This document shows, piece by piece, positions 52,946 through 61,755 of a stretch of 64,000 nt of DNA. The translations under genes were made by a program, and so were the position numbers. The stretch's first letter is position 1. Each line of letters opens with the position of its first letter. The DNA is taken from the NCBI RefSeq assembly GCF_032399705.1, contig NZ_CP135922.1, forward strand, positions 5,890,001 to 5,954,000. Direction: 5' to 3'. The stretch is from Paenibacillus sp. BIC5C1 (GTDB lineage Bacteria > Bacillota > Bacilli > Paenibacillales > Paenibacillaceae). The notes under the pieces were generated by a model. It did not search any database. It was not told where the DNA came from and saw only the letters and a program-made list of their open reading frames with translations.

Positions 52946-53266
52946 ATGAGCGATGATGAGAATGCCAAGCAAATATGCGAAAAGGTGGAACAGTCTTATC
53001 AGATCATTGGCCGGAAATGGGTAGCCCTCATTATTCATACATTGATGGAAGAACCCAAACGATTCAGTGAAATTCACGCTTATATCCCGGACCTAAGCAA
53101 ACGGGTACTTAATGAACGAATGAAGGAACTGGAGGAAGAGGGACTTGTCGTGCGTCATGTGGTTACGGAACGCCCTGTTCGGACAGAATATATGTTATCC
53201 CGCAAAGGCACAGAGCTGGGACGCGCATTAAGCTCCGTAGAACGGTGGGCCGATAAGTGGCTGTAG
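52946..53266 (+). CDS. HxlR-family transcription regulator
   Basis: A 106-residue winged-helix regulator. GRKWVALIIHTLMEEPKRFSEIHAYIPDLSKRVLNERMKELEEEGLV is the HxlR helix-turn-helix with the wing. One Cys (C11) lies near the N-terminus in KQICEKVE, the place where many HxlR sensors keep a redox Cys. GGAG lies before the ATG. It probably controls itself through the palindrome upstream; its other target is unknown. Confidence 0.9.
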   Translation: MSDDENAKQICEKVEQSYQIIGRKWVALIIHTLMEEPKRFSEIHAYIPDLSKRVLNERMKELEEEGLVVRHVVTERPVRTEYMLSRKGTELGRALSSVERWADKWL

Positions 53267-53430
53267 CACGCACTTTTGAGGAAAGTATAGAAAGTAATTC
53301 TATTTTTGAGGAAAAACTTTATTTTCACTTAACTTTCGATACATTGCGTTTTTAAAATAACACTTTAAATTTCATCACGATATTGTACTGATGCTACTTT
53401 TAATAACACCAGCAGTTATCCTCATGTGAT

Positions 53431-54303
53431 TTAATGTCTGCTGCTGCGTTCAAAATGCTGCCGATATTGTAGCGGAGTAGTTCCCGCCGACTTGCGAAAT
53501 AATTGAATGAAATAAGATCCATTGGGGAATCCCGCCCGTCTGCCCACCTCTTCAACGGAAAGAGTTGTCGTCTCCAGCAAAAGATAAGCTTGCTTGAGTC
53601 TTCGGGCTGTGACGTAGTCTGTAATACTGCTTCCTGTTTCTTGCTGAAAGATACGGGAAGCATAAGACTTGGATAAGTGGATATCGTCCGCCATATGATC
53701 CAGTCTGATTTCATCTATATAGTGCTCTTCAATCCAATGCATCATCTTCTCCGCATGTCTTAATTGACGTAATTCGACCAAGTGTGGTTGCCTCTCTTGT
53801 TCCCCATCAGTTTGTTGATCCAAAACATTCAAGAGTTGTAGCAAAAACAGCACCGATTCCTCCCACTCTCCCCCAACTCGACTGCGTGACTGGTCATAGC
53901 CTTCGTATATCCAATCCAGTTGATTCATAGATAAACTCAGATCAAAAACCTGCTGTTGATTTCTCCCCTTCCACAACCTCGAAAAAAAAGCACGGCGATG
54001 CGGAAACGCTTCCAAATATCGGTCCATTACGATGGGCTCTACATAGAAAATATTCCTTTCATACGAGGTATCTGGATGTACCTCGGCATAAACGAGATGC
54101 AACTGATAGGGCTGAAAAAAGAAGAGCATGCCTTTACGAATGGGATAAGTATGATTATTCAAAACCACAATGCCTTGCCCTTCATGGACATAGAGGATTT
54201 CCCCACATTGATGCCAATGATAGTATCCTTTGAAATCGTTCACTGACTTAATTTGATAATCCCACACCAAAGTATTTCCCTGAAAGTCCACACGCTCAAA
54301 CAT
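53431..54303 (-). CDS. AraC-family regulator
   Basis: A 290-residue protein with an N-terminal cupin-like sensor (YYHWHQCGEILYVHEGQGIVVLNN) and two C-terminal helix-turn-helix units (RLDHMADDIHLSKSYASRIFQQETG and VEEVGRRAGFPNGSYFIQLFRKSAGTTPLQYR). The ATG at 54303 follows GAAGGGGG. It is divergent from the GH88 gene and probably activates it in response to a sugar. The sugar is not known. Confidence 0.9.
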   Translation of the reverse strand: MFERVDFQGNTLVWDYQIKSVNDFKGYYHWHQCGEILYVHEGQGIVVLNNHTYPIRKGMLFFFQPYQLHLVYAEVHPDTSYERNIFYVEPIVMDRYLEAFPHRRAFFSRLWKGRNQQQVFDLSLSMNQLDWIYEGYDQSRSRVGGEWEESVLFLLQLLNVLDQQTDGEQERQPHLVELRQLRHAEKMMHWIEEHYIDEIRLDHMADDIHLSKSYASRIFQQETGSSITDYVTARRLKQAYLLLETTTLSVEEVGRRAGFPNGSYFIQLFRKSAGTTPLQYRQHFERSSRH

Positions 54304-54398
54304 TTTCGTTCCCCCTTCTTCACAATGACAACAGAGCAACATTTCTTCATATCCTAACATAACTTTTAAGTTTTTTAAAAAGATATAATCTTCTTATA

Positions 54399-54412
54399 GG
54401 AAAGCGTTATCT
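54399..54412. promoter_or_regulatory. cre-like site upstream of the GH88 gene
   Basis: GGAAAGCGTTATCT matches 12 of 14 positions of the CcpA cre consensus (WGNAANCGNTNNCA). It lies about 35-45 nt before the GH88 start, a plausible place for repression by preferred sugars. Confidence 0.35.
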
Positions 54413-54445
54413 TTATTTTTTAATTAAACCTAAGGAGGTTATCTC

Positions 54446-55573
54446 ATGGCCAAGGCAGAATCCGCTGTAACTAAGACATATTGGCAAGAAGTCATGCAGA
54501 AGCTGGAAAATAAATTGCCGGAGATGAAAAAAAACATTGGGGATAAAAGTCCTCATTTTGCCGGCGATGATGGGAAGTATGATAACATCAACACCGATTG
54601 GTGGGTTTCAGGTTTCTGGCCGGGTATGCTGTGGATTATGTACGATATGACAGGAGAGGAAAGCTACCGGGATGCGGCATGGTCGTGGGATGAAACTTTG
54701 GAGCAATGGTTTATAAGACCAACAGGAGAGCTTCATCACGATGTCGGCTTTCAGTTTCTCTCTACTGCTGTAATCAAACATAAAATAACAGGTGATGAGG
54801 ATGCTCTCAGGCGTGGTCTGGAAGCAGCTAATTTCCTTGCAGGACGCTATAATCCCGTAGGCAAATTCATTCGTGCGTGGAATGGAGACAAATATGGCTG
54901 GGCCATCATTGATTCCATGCTTAATATCTCTTTGTTGTTCTGGGCCTCAGAAGTGACGGGAGATCCCCGCTACAAACATATTGCCATTAACCACGCCGAG
55001 ACGACCATGCAGTATGGTGTTCGTGAAGACGGATCAACTAAACACATCCTTTCCTTTGACCCGGAGGATGGTCATTATATTGAATGTTTTGGTGGACAGG
55101 GATATGCTCCTGAATCCTCCTGGAGTCGTGGTACCTCATGGGGGTTATATGGATTCGCTAATACGTATCGTTATACCCAGGATGAGCGTTACCTGAACAC
55201 AGCAAAACGAATCGCCCATTACTTTATTGCTGCGCTGCCAGAGGATCATGTACCTTACTGGGATTTCAGACTTCCTACCCTGGATGGTCAATCCCGGGAC
55301 AGCTCTGCCGCATCAATCGCCGCATCCGGTCTCCTGGAACTCGCCGCCGCCGTTCCTGAAAGTGAGAAACGCCTCTATGCCGATGCAGCCGAACGAATTC
55401 TGCGTTCCTTAACAGAGAACTATGCAGTCTGGGATCAGCCAGAGCATGAATCGATTCTGCTGCACGCCACAGGCAGCGGCAATTCGTTCATCGATGTCTC
55501 CCTGATCTATGGAGATTATTATTATCTGGAAGCCATCGCAAAATTAAATGGATGGAAACATCGGGTGTATTGA
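54446..55573 (+). CDS. Unsaturated glucuronyl hydrolase (GH88)
   Basis: A 375-residue alpha6/alpha6-barrel hydrolase. The two catalytic Asp residues of the family are D99 in ELHHDVGFQF and D156 in AIIDSMLN. WSRGTSWGLYGFANTY is also a family motif. There is no signal peptide, so it is cytoplasmic. It removes unsaturated uronic acid from oligosaccharides made by polysaccharide lyases. Neighbouring AraC and Gfo/Idh genes suggest a catabolic locus, but no transporter or lyase is present here. Confidence 0.92.
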   Translation: MAKAESAVTKTYWQEVMQKLENKLPEMKKNIGDKSPHFAGDDGKYDNINTDWWVSGFWPGMLWIMYDMTGEESYRDAAWSWDETLEQWFIRPTGELHHDVGFQFLSTAVIKHKITGDEDALRRGLEAANFLAGRYNPVGKFIRAWNGDKYGWAIIDSMLNISLLFWASEVTGDPRYKHIAINHAETTMQYGVREDGSTKHILSFDPEDGHYIECFGGQGYAPESSWSRGTSWGLYGFANTYRYTQDERYLNTAKRIAHYFIAALPEDHVPYWDFRLPTLDGQSRDSSAASIAASGLLELAAAVPESEKRLYADAAERILRSLTENYAVWDQPEHESILLHATGSGNSFIDVSLIYGDYYYLEAIAKLNGWKHRVY

Positions 55574-55601
55574 TTTTGTTTTATAAAATAGGACTCTCAA
55601 T

Positions 55602-55650
55602 AAAAAGAAGCTAGATCCCACAATATCTGTGGAACTGGCCTCTTTTTTTG
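55602..55650. terminator. Bidirectional terminator (GH88 / Gfo/Idh gene)
   Basis: A-rich start, then CCCACA-atatc-TGTGG with outer AGCTAG / CTGGCC pairs, followed by seven T residues on the plus strand. Confidence 0.6.
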
Positions 55651-55662
55651 TTATATATATAA

Positions 55663-56820
55663 CTAAGACTCCAACTTACTCCCAAGCGTAATATCCACAT
55701 CCTCGAAGTTCTCCACTGCTGTCTTTTTTTCATAAAAATGCACCGCATGTTGCATAATCCCTTTCCTTGTATAGAAAGCATCCTCCGCCTCTAGTGGAAA
55801 AGTAACCTTCTCCCCTGTACTGGACGATTTATAGATACCTACAATGAGTTCCAGTGTATCTCGTCCACTCTTTCCATCCACGAGAAGTGGTGATCCTGTC
55901 TCAATGGCGTTTAGTACATTTTCCACTTGCCCAGCATGCCCCACATGAATAACATCCGGTAATTCGTCAGCAAGTTTCTGAATCTGTTGTTCCAGATCTA
56001 GATTGGGTTCTGGGAATCCATTCGTTCGTGCCGTAGAAGCAACAACCTTCCAAGGCGCAGATACCCTGGCCTCTTTACCCTGAAAAATCAACTGCTGCTC
56101 TTCTCCGTGATGTACCACGGAGCTGGTGATCATGCCAAGTGCTCCTTCTTGGAAACGAAGCATCGCCATGGAAATATCCTCTACTTCAGCATTATCATGC
56201 GCCGTATTCGCCATCATGGCTTGCAATTCCACCGGAGGACCCATCATCCAAAGCATGGCATCAATATGGTGTACCGCATGATTAAGAGTACATCCTCCGC
56301 CTTCTTTTTCCCATGTGCCACGCCACCACAGATCATAATAATTATGGCCCCGCCACCAGAACGAATCGACCTGTACGTGGACAACGGGCCCCATCAGTTT
56401 GCTATCCAGCACTTCTTTCAGTTTCATCATCGGTGTCTTAAAACGATTCTGTGCCACAACTGATAGCAGTTTACCACTCACTTGGGCCGCTTCCAGCATC
56501 ATATCCGCCTCTTGCAAAGAAGAAGCCATTGGTTTTTCGACCAACACATGTGTACCAGCATGCAGAAAATCACATGTGATCGGTGCGTGGGTATATGGAG
56601 GGGTACAGACGGAAACCAAATCAATGTTTTGATCCAGCAATTCATGGTAATCGGTGACAGCTTGCGCTCCTTTCAATCCGTATTCGTTAATTCGTTTCTG
56701 TGCTTTTTCCGTGTACATATCCACCACAGCTACGATCTGGCATCGTTCAGAAAATGCCAAATACGCTGTAATATGCGCTGCACTGATCGCGCCTGCTCCA
56801 ATAATGGCTACTTTTAACAT
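55663..56820 (-). CDS. Gfo/Idh/MocA-family oxidoreductase
   Basis: A 385-residue NAD(P)-dependent oxidoreductase. VAIIGAGAISAAHITAY is the Rossmann motif, and HVLVEKPMAS carries the conserved EKP Lys. The C-terminal domain has GGGCTLNHAVHHIDAMLWMMG, with the catalytic-type His. Enzymes of this family oxidise or reduce sugars and cyclitols. It lies between the GH88 gene and a second AraC gene, from which it diverges, so a role in handling the released uronic acid is plausible. Confidence 0.9.
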   Translation of the reverse strand: MLKVAIIGAGAISAAHITAYLAFSERCQIVAVVDMYTEKAQKRINEYGLKGAQAVTDYHELLDQNIDLVSVCTPPYTHAPITCDFLHAGTHVLVEKPMASSLQEADMMLEAAQVSGKLLSVVAQNRFKTPMMKLKEVLDSKLMGPVVHVQVDSFWWRGHNYYDLWWRGTWEKEGGGCTLNHAVHHIDAMLWMMGPPVELQAMMANTAHDNAEVEDISMAMLRFQEGALGMITSSVVHHGEEQQLIFQGKEARVSAPWKVVASTARTNGFPEPNLDLEQQIQKLADELPDVIHVGHAGQVENVLNAIETGSPLLVDGKSGRDTLELIVGIYKSSSTGEKVTFPLEAEDAFYTRKGIMQHAVHFYEKKTAVENFEDVDITLGSKLES

Positions 56821-56859
56821 GAATGCATACCTCCCTTATTCCCTTCACAATACACAATA

Positions 56860-56873
56860 ATAAAGCGCTTTTA
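56860..56873. promoter_or_regulatory. cre-like palindrome between divergent Gfo/Idh and AraC genes
   Basis: ATAAAGCGCTTTTA contains the perfect palindrome AAAGCGCTTT and matches 12 of 14 positions of the CcpA cre consensus. It lies in the shared promoter zone of the two divergent genes. Confidence 0.35.
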
Positions 56874-56932
56874 TGCGTTCATCTTGTGATAAAATGAAAC
56901 TATATTGCGCTCTTGAAGGGGAGGCATTCCTA

Positions 56933-57799
56933 ATGCCCATCATCACTGAGGATCAATTTAATCTGGCATGCCGTCGAACCTCCACCACTGTGTTCCGAGA
57001 GGTTTTTCACGCTCATTCACAGATGGAGATAACATACATTCATGATGGATATGGACAGCTAATAACCGAGGGTCAGGCATTCTCCCTTGAACCAGGTACA
57101 CTGTTGATATTCCGCCCTTTTCAGCTGCATCAGATCCAGATTCAAGTCACGAAAGCAAATCCCTTTATTCGCAGTGTCCTGATGTATGAGCAGCACCTGC
57201 TGAACTCGCACTCTCGGCAATTTGCCGTATCCAATCGTTTTACAATGGACCTTCTCGGACATACATCTCCGCTTCAACCGATCCGTCTTTCTGCTTCATC
57301 CCCACTGGTCCAGATGATTGAGCAATTTGCCGATATTCTGCCTACGTTGCTTCCACATGAAGCAGAAGAGGATACACGACTCTTTTTACTTGGACTGCTC
57401 GCACAGCTTCGCTACCTTTGGAAGGATAGGGAGTATCCCAGCTCTGCTACGCTTCCAACGAGTCTTCCCGCCCTCCATCCTCACGCTGAGGCTGTCATGC
57501 AGTGGATTGAAGAGCACTACAATGAACCGTTTCGTCTGGAGGATATCGCAGATACACTGCATATCTCGCCATATCATTTGTCCCATATATTTAAAAAAGC
57601 TACCGGCACGACCATTGTTGCTTACGCCCAGGCTACACGTATTCGTCATGCTTGTGTGTTACTCACGAGTACCACACACACAGTTCCGGAAATAGGCCAC
57701 CGTGTAGGCATGTCCAGCCCATCTTATTTTTGTAAAGTTTTCCGTAAAGCAACAGGCACTACGCCGCATCAGTATCGGATGAAAGTGCAGAGCAGATAA
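56933..57799 (+). CDS. AraC-family regulator, second
   Basis: A 288-residue protein with a cupin sensor (VFREVFHAHSQMEITYIHDGYGQLITEGQAFSLEPGTLLIFRPFQLHQI) and two C-terminal helix-turn-helix units ending KATGTTPHQYRMKVQSR. The start at 56933 has GGGGAGG eight bases upstream; longer frames have no site. Divergent from the Gfo/Idh gene, which it may control. It is a different protein from the AraC gene at 53431-54303, so the locus has two such regulators. Confidence 0.9.
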   Translation: MPIITEDQFNLACRRTSTTVFREVFHAHSQMEITYIHDGYGQLITEGQAFSLEPGTLLIFRPFQLHQIQIQVTKANPFIRSVLMYEQHLLNSHSRQFAVSNRFTMDLLGHTSPLQPIRLSASSPLVQMIEQFADILPTLLPHEAEEDTRLFLLGLLAQLRYLWKDREYPSSATLPTSLPALHPHAEAVMQWIEEHYNEPFRLEDIADTLHISPYHLSHIFKKATGTTIVAYAQATRIRHACVLLTSTTHTVPEIGHRVGMSSPSYFCKVFRKATGTTPHQYRMKVQSR

Positions 57800-57831
57800 G
57801 AAGATCATCTACAAGATCATTTCTACAAAAT

Positions 57832-57866
57832 AAAAAGGAGCAAAGGTATGAAATCCTTTCGCTCCT
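57832..57866 (-). terminator. Terminator of the sigma/anti-sigma operon
   Basis: AGGAGCGAAAGG / CCTTTGCTCCT stem, followed on the minus strand by T5ATTTT, about 25 nt after the operon end. Confidence 0.85.
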
Positions 57867-57888
57867 CAGCCCCTGAACACTACCTAAG

Positions 57889-58650
57889 CTACTCACTCGG
57901 TTTGCGTACATCCAGTCCCAACTTCTCCAAGAAGGGAAAAATCTGCTCACGTACCTGCTTCAGTTCTTCCTTCTGCTCCGCAGACAATCGTTCTTCATGC
58001 ATGTTCCCATCCTGATCCATCACCATGGCTTCAAACTGCTTCATCTGTTCATACAACGATTTGAACTCGGTAAACTGCTCCTCAGAAAACTTCGTCTCTG
58101 CCATTGCTAGCTGTTCCTTCCAAAATTGTTCCTGGTCCATAGGTTCTTTTGGAGAGTTTACACTTGCTGCTTCCAGCTTTTTAAAAAATGGTTCCAGTTC
58201 TGCAGTAAGACGATTAAACTCCGTCTGTTCTGTGACACTCCATTGCTCGGGATGCATCTCTCCCTGTTGATCCGTATACTTCAAAGCCATTTGTCCCATT
58301 TGCTTCATCAGACCCATAAATTGAATAAATTCCTCTTCACTTAAATGTGCTTTGGCTGACTGAAGCTTCTCTTCCAGTCTCATGTAATCCTCCGATGTTC
58401 CACCCACCGCTGATATATTTTCCTGTGAACCATACATTTCGTTAGCCAAATAAGTATATCCCGCATAAGCCCCAGTAGGAATGATGAGCACAGCGACCAG
58501 CAGCACCGTAACCAGCCATTTTTTTCGATGTCTTTTGAGATGTGATTCACTTCGTATAGCATTCATGATTTTATGTTTGGTTCTCTCAGCAATGATCCAG
58601 TCTTCCGTCTCTTCCTGGTAGGCTGTTCGCAGCTGTTCATCGATATTCAT
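57889..58650 (-). CDS. Membrane-anchored putative anti-sigma factor (DUF3600-like)
   Basis: A 253-residue protein. Residues 1-43 are cytoplasmic and charged. One membrane helix follows (WLVTVLLVAVLIIPTGAYAGY, about 45-65), then a Gln/Glu-rich, repeated helical extracytoplasmic part in which LSEEEFIQFMGLMKQM and FSEEQFTEFKSLYEQM are related repeats. The layout resembles DUF3600 proteins found beside ECF sigma genes. It overlaps the sigma gene by 14 bp. Anti-sigma action is inferred from position and topology; there is no clear zinc anti-sigma motif. Confidence 0.78.
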   Translation of the reverse strand: MNIDEQLRTAYQEETEDWIIAERTKHKIMNAIRSESHLKRHRKKWLVTVLLVAVLIIPTGAYAGYTYLANEMYGSQENISAVGGTSEDYMRLEEKLQSAKAHLSEEEFIQFMGLMKQMGQMALKYTDQQGEMHPEQWSVTEQTEFNRLTAELEPFFKKLEAASVNSPKEPMDQEQFWKEQLAMAETKFSEEQFTEFKSLYEQMKQFEAMVMDQDGNMHEERLSAEQKEELKQVREQIFPFLEKLGLDVRKPSE

Positions 58651-59224
58651 GTAAATCCTCCACCTTTCCCCGAATACCTAGGTTCAACTTCTGATTCTGC
58701 CTCAACTTGGTTAGTGCCGCATGAATACGAGATTTCACCGTTCCTAGCGGAATGTCCAATATGCAAGAAATCTCCTCTTGCGTGTACTCGTTCAAATAGT
58801 GAAGAGTGATCGCCTGCTGCAGCTTGTACGGCAATCTGTGCACCTGTTCAAGCAGAGGGCGATTTGCCAGTTTGTTGATTAAGTCTCCGGAAAAATCATA
58901 CTCAAGCCCCGTATCAGACTTTTCCATCCGTTTGCTAAAACGAAATTGCGTCAATCGTCTCCGCCGGTAACTTCGGACCTGTCGCATCGTCACACCCATT
59001 AACCATGGACGAAACGCTCTCTCCGAATCGTAACGCTCTAATGACCTGTATGCCTGAATATAAATTTCCTGTACCAGATCTTCCGCGTCGGATGAGTCAC
59101 GAATCAGAAAACGAACAGTACGATACACATCCATCACAGTTAGCTCATATAACTCTCCGTAAGCTTCGTAATCGCCAGCCCGGGTTAATTCCACAAGTTT
59201 TATGTACTTTTCCGCCTCACTCAT
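58637..59224 (-). CDS. ECF-type RNA polymerase sigma factor
   Basis: A 195-residue sigma-70 family protein of the ECF class. Region 2 is YELTVMDVYRTVRFLIRDSSDAEDLVQEIYIQAYRSLERYDSERAFRPWLMGV, and region 4 is LPYKLQQAITLHYLNEYTQEEISCILDIPLGTVKSRIHAAL. Two adjacent ATGs are possible; the second (59224) has better spacing from GGAG. The membrane partner encoded next to it should hold it inactive. The target promoters are unknown. Confidence 0.92.
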   Translation of the reverse strand: MSEAEKYIKLVELTRAGDYEAYGELYELTVMDVYRTVRFLIRDSSDAEDLVQEIYIQAYRSLERYDSERAFRPWLMGVTMRQVRSYRRRRLTQFRFSKRMEKSDTGLEYDFSGDLINKLANRPLLEQVHRLPYKLQQAITLHYLNEYTQEEISCILDIPLGTVKSRIHAALTKLRQNQKLNLGIRGKVEDLHEYR

Positions 59225-59311
59225 CATCCATCTCCTTCCTCCTTACACTATATATTGGCATACCAGCTCCATATCGTTCGATTTATTTATTTCACATTTC
59301 ACCCACCATGC

Positions 59312-59355
59312 AAAAAAAGCTCATTCCTCACTCATCGTTTGAGTTGGAATAAGCT
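59312..59355 (-). terminator. Terminator of the TrmH-type gene
   Basis: AAGCTTATTCCAACTCA / TGAGTGAGGAATGAGCTT stem followed by seven T residues on the minus strand. Confidence 0.8.
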
Positions 59356-59399
59356 TATATTTCTTACCTAATATAAACATAAAGTATATTATTTATGGG

Positions 59400-60188
59400 T
59401 TACACCATACGCTGCCTCATCGCCTCGAACAACAAAATCGTTGCCGCCATCGCGGCATTAAGTGACTCTGCCTGTCCCTGCATCGGAATCGTAATTGCAT
59501 CGTCCACCAGTTGTGCAGTAGACTCCGATATGCCCTTGCCCTCATTACCGATCACAAGCCACACCGATTGGGTAAAATCATAACTGTAACACGAATACTC
59601 TGCCTGCAAAGACGTACTAACCAACTTTACACCCGCAGCTTTTGCTTCAGGCAGCAACGACTCCAACTGCCCTTCGACGATGGGTAAATGAAACAATGAG
59701 CCCATCGTCGAACGGATCGTTTTCGGATTATAGACATCGGCACAACCCGCACCGAGCACAACACCTGCCGCTCCCGCTGCATCCGCACTGCGAATGATCG
59801 TTCCCACATTACCAGGGTCCTGAACATTGTCCAATACAACGACCAGCCCCTTGGAGGAAGACAACAAGCTTTGTAGCGGCTCACGACCTTTATGTACAAC
59901 GGCAAAAACAGGTTGGGGGGTCATCGTATCCGTACACTTGGCGATAACCGCAGGGGATACACTGATCCATTCCACATGCTGAAGTGGAGCCTCCAGTCCA
60001 GCCAGTTCCTTGGGTACACCCTGCTCCCCATCGTAAACGATGCATTCCAGATGTGCCCCGGCGCGCAGCGCTTCCTGTACGAGATGAATGCCTTCAATAA
60101 TATATTTATGTTGACGGGTACGGTGCTTTTTCTCCAGCAGTTGTGCCCATTCCTTCACACGTGTATTTTGCGGTGATACAATATCCAT
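59400..60188 (-). CDS. ysgA: TrmH/SpoU-family RNA 2'-O-methyltransferase (YsgA)
   Basis: A 262-residue SPOUT methyltransferase. The N-terminal substrate-binding part (RQHKYIIEGIHLVQEAL) is followed by the knot domain with its three motifs: VLDNVQDPGNVGTIIRSADAAG, VWLVIGNEGKGIS and IPMQGQAESLNAAMAATILLFE. It methylates ribose 2'-OH in rRNA or tRNA; the exact site is unknown. The start at 60188 has GAAGG eight bases before it. The nearby sspI gives the same pairing as in B. subtilis. Confidence 0.93.
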   Translation of the reverse strand: MDIVSPQNTRVKEWAQLLEKKHRTRQHKYIIEGIHLVQEALRAGAHLECIVYDGEQGVPKELAGLEAPLQHVEWISVSPAVIAKCTDTMTPQPVFAVVHKGREPLQSLLSSSKGLVVVLDNVQDPGNVGTIIRSADAAGAAGVVLGAGCADVYNPKTIRSTMGSLFHLPIVEGQLESLLPEAKAAGVKLVSTSLQAEYSCYSYDFTQSVWLVIGNEGKGISESTAQLVDDAITIPMQGQAESLNAAMAATILLFEAMRQRMV

Positions 60189-60289
60189 CTTTCCATCCTT
60201 CCCGTCTGCGGGATTTTTTATCAACATGTTACATGACGAATTGAAGTTATCCGACCAAAGAATGTTCCATCATCCCATCAACGTACTTA

Positions 60290-60952
60290 TCACTTTGGAT
60301 ATGCAAGCTCCATTTTCGTCAAATGGTCCTTGTGGCCAACGATGATCAGCACATCGCCGTCCGCAATCCGATCCTCCGCATACGGAGAGATATTCATCGA
60401 ATTCCCACTGCGGATCGCCATCACGTTACACCCAAAACGTGCACGAATATTTAGCTCCAGCAGATTTTTACCGATCATTTGCTCAGACGCTCTCATCTCC
60501 AAAATGCTGTAATCTTCAGATAACTCGATGTAATCAAGAATGTTTGGAGATGTCAGATGATGGGCTACACGCAGTCCCATATCCCGCTCAGGATAAATAA
60601 CCTTGTCTGCTCCGATCTTCTGCAATACTTTACCATGAAGCTCATTTTGTGCTTTTACAATCAGAACAGGTACACCCATATCCTTCAGAATAAGGGTCGT
60701 GAGAATACTCGACTGAATGTCTTCACCAATCGCCACAACGACGACATCAAAATTTCGTATGCCTAGCGCACGCAGCGCTTCTTCGTCTGTTGAATCTGCC
60801 GATACGGCATGAGTCACCACATTGGACATTTCCTGGGTCCGCTGCTCGTCCGCATCAATGGCCAGTACGTCGAATCCCATGCCGCTCAGCGCATTGGCTA
60901 CACTTGATCCGAACCGTCCCATGCCAATGACGGCGTATTGTTTTTTTGCCAT
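60290..60952 (-). CDS. ktrA: KtrA/TrkA-type potassium channel regulator
   Basis: A 220-residue RCK protein. The RCK-N domain has the Rossmann motif YAVIGMGRFGSSVANAL, with the Asp of LAIDADEQR that binds nucleotide. A C-terminal RCK-C (TrkA_C) domain follows (SILEMRASEQMIGKNLLELNIRARFG). It gates a KtrB-type potassium channel, which is not in the window, and such proteins also sense c-di-AMP. I see no ydaO riboswitch upstream. No gene is seen between 60953 and 61136. Confidence 0.9.
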   Translation of the reverse strand: MAKKQYAVIGMGRFGSSVANALSGMGFDVLAIDADEQRTQEMSNVVTHAVSADSTDEEALRALGIRNFDVVVVAIGEDIQSSILTTLILKDMGVPVLIVKAQNELHGKVLQKIGADKVIYPERDMGLRVAHHLTSPNILDYIELSEDYSILEMRASEQMIGKNLLELNIRARFGCNVMAIRSGNSMNISPYAEDRIADGDVLIIVGHKDHLTKMELAYPK

Positions 60953-61136
60953 TAGGGTCTAACCTCCCGCTGCACCTCAGCATTACGCATCTATTGGTAG
61001 TCCATTTTTCAATTAACAGGTGAATGTCCACTTAAATATCCTTCGTAGTATACCACAAAGCCCAATAAACTTGAATGCGCTCACGCTTCCCAGGGAACAG
61101 TAATAGAGCAGCCGAATATACGAGGAGGGACTTGCG

Positions 61137-61370
61137 ATGCCAATTACATTAAGCCTGCGTGAAGCGATTGTTCATAAAGTTCATGATAAAAGTGATGATC
61201 AGCTTCGGGAGATGATCGAAGGTTCTGTAGATGGACCGGAAGCAGCATTACCCGGACTTGGCGCCATTTTCGAAATGATCTGGAAGAACACGGAACCTGC
61301 CAAGCAGGAAGAATTAATTCAAATCGCGCAGGAGCATCTGCACACCATTCCCGTTCAACCCATCAGATAA
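61137..61370 (+). CDS. sspI: Small acid-soluble spore protein SspI
   Basis: A 77-residue protein whose start (MPITLSLREAIVHKVHDKSDDQLREMIEGSVDG) and PEAALPGLGAIFEMIWKN core match SspI. GGAGGG lies before the ATG. SspI is a minor spore-core protein made under sigma-G and is unrelated to alpha/beta SASPs. Confidence 0.95.
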   Translation: MPITLSLREAIVHKVHDKSDDQLREMIEGSVDGPEAALPGLGAIFEMIWKNTEPAKQEELIQIAQEHLHTIPVQPIR

Positions 61371-61449
61371 CTGAAGCCTTGGAGGGAAAGGTACCATCAT
61401 CACGTTGTTCTGTCTGCAAAAAAGATTTTGGCTCATTGGTCTGGATGAT

Positions 61450-61470
61450 GCCTTGCTCCAAGAGCAAGGC
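61450..61470. other. Unassigned hairpin after sspI
   Basis: GCCTTGCTC-CAA-GAGCAAGGC is a perfect 9-bp stem without a T-run. It lies within a 30-codon frame (61396-61491) that has no good start codon. Between 61371 and 61755 I see no convincing gene. Confidence 0.5.
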
Positions 61471-61505
61471 AGTTATATCCCTGTAGACTAATTAGGCTCC
61501 CCAAC

Positions 61506-61555
61506 CAAACAAGGTACAGCCACTGAGCATAACTCAGGAGGCTGTACCTTGTTTG
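61506..61555 (+). terminator. Terminator downstream of sspI
   Basis: CAAACAAGGTACAGCC / GGCTGTACCTTGTTTG perfect 16-bp arms with an inner CTGAG / CTCAG stem. The T-run is short, but the stem is very strong. Confidence 0.75.
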
Positions 61556-61679
61556 TATATACCAGCGTTTCAGAAAAGGAAAAGCCGCTCAATTATGACT
61601 GAACGATGATTGAATGTTATTTTCTCTTTTTCCTTATGCGGCGAAATCCTTAATGAGCTACAACCGCTGGGAACGACAA

Positions 61680-61719
61680 AAATGACCTAAACCCCTCTGA
61701 TTAGAGATTTAGGTCATTT
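61680..61719 (-). terminator. Terminator of prfC
   Basis: AAATGACCTAAA / TTTAGGTCATTT perfect 12-bp arms with an inner CTC / GAG stem, about 35 nt after the prfC stop. Confidence 0.8.
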
Positions 61720-61755
61720 GCTTCTGCTGTGTTTACTACCTTAGGAAAAAACGGC

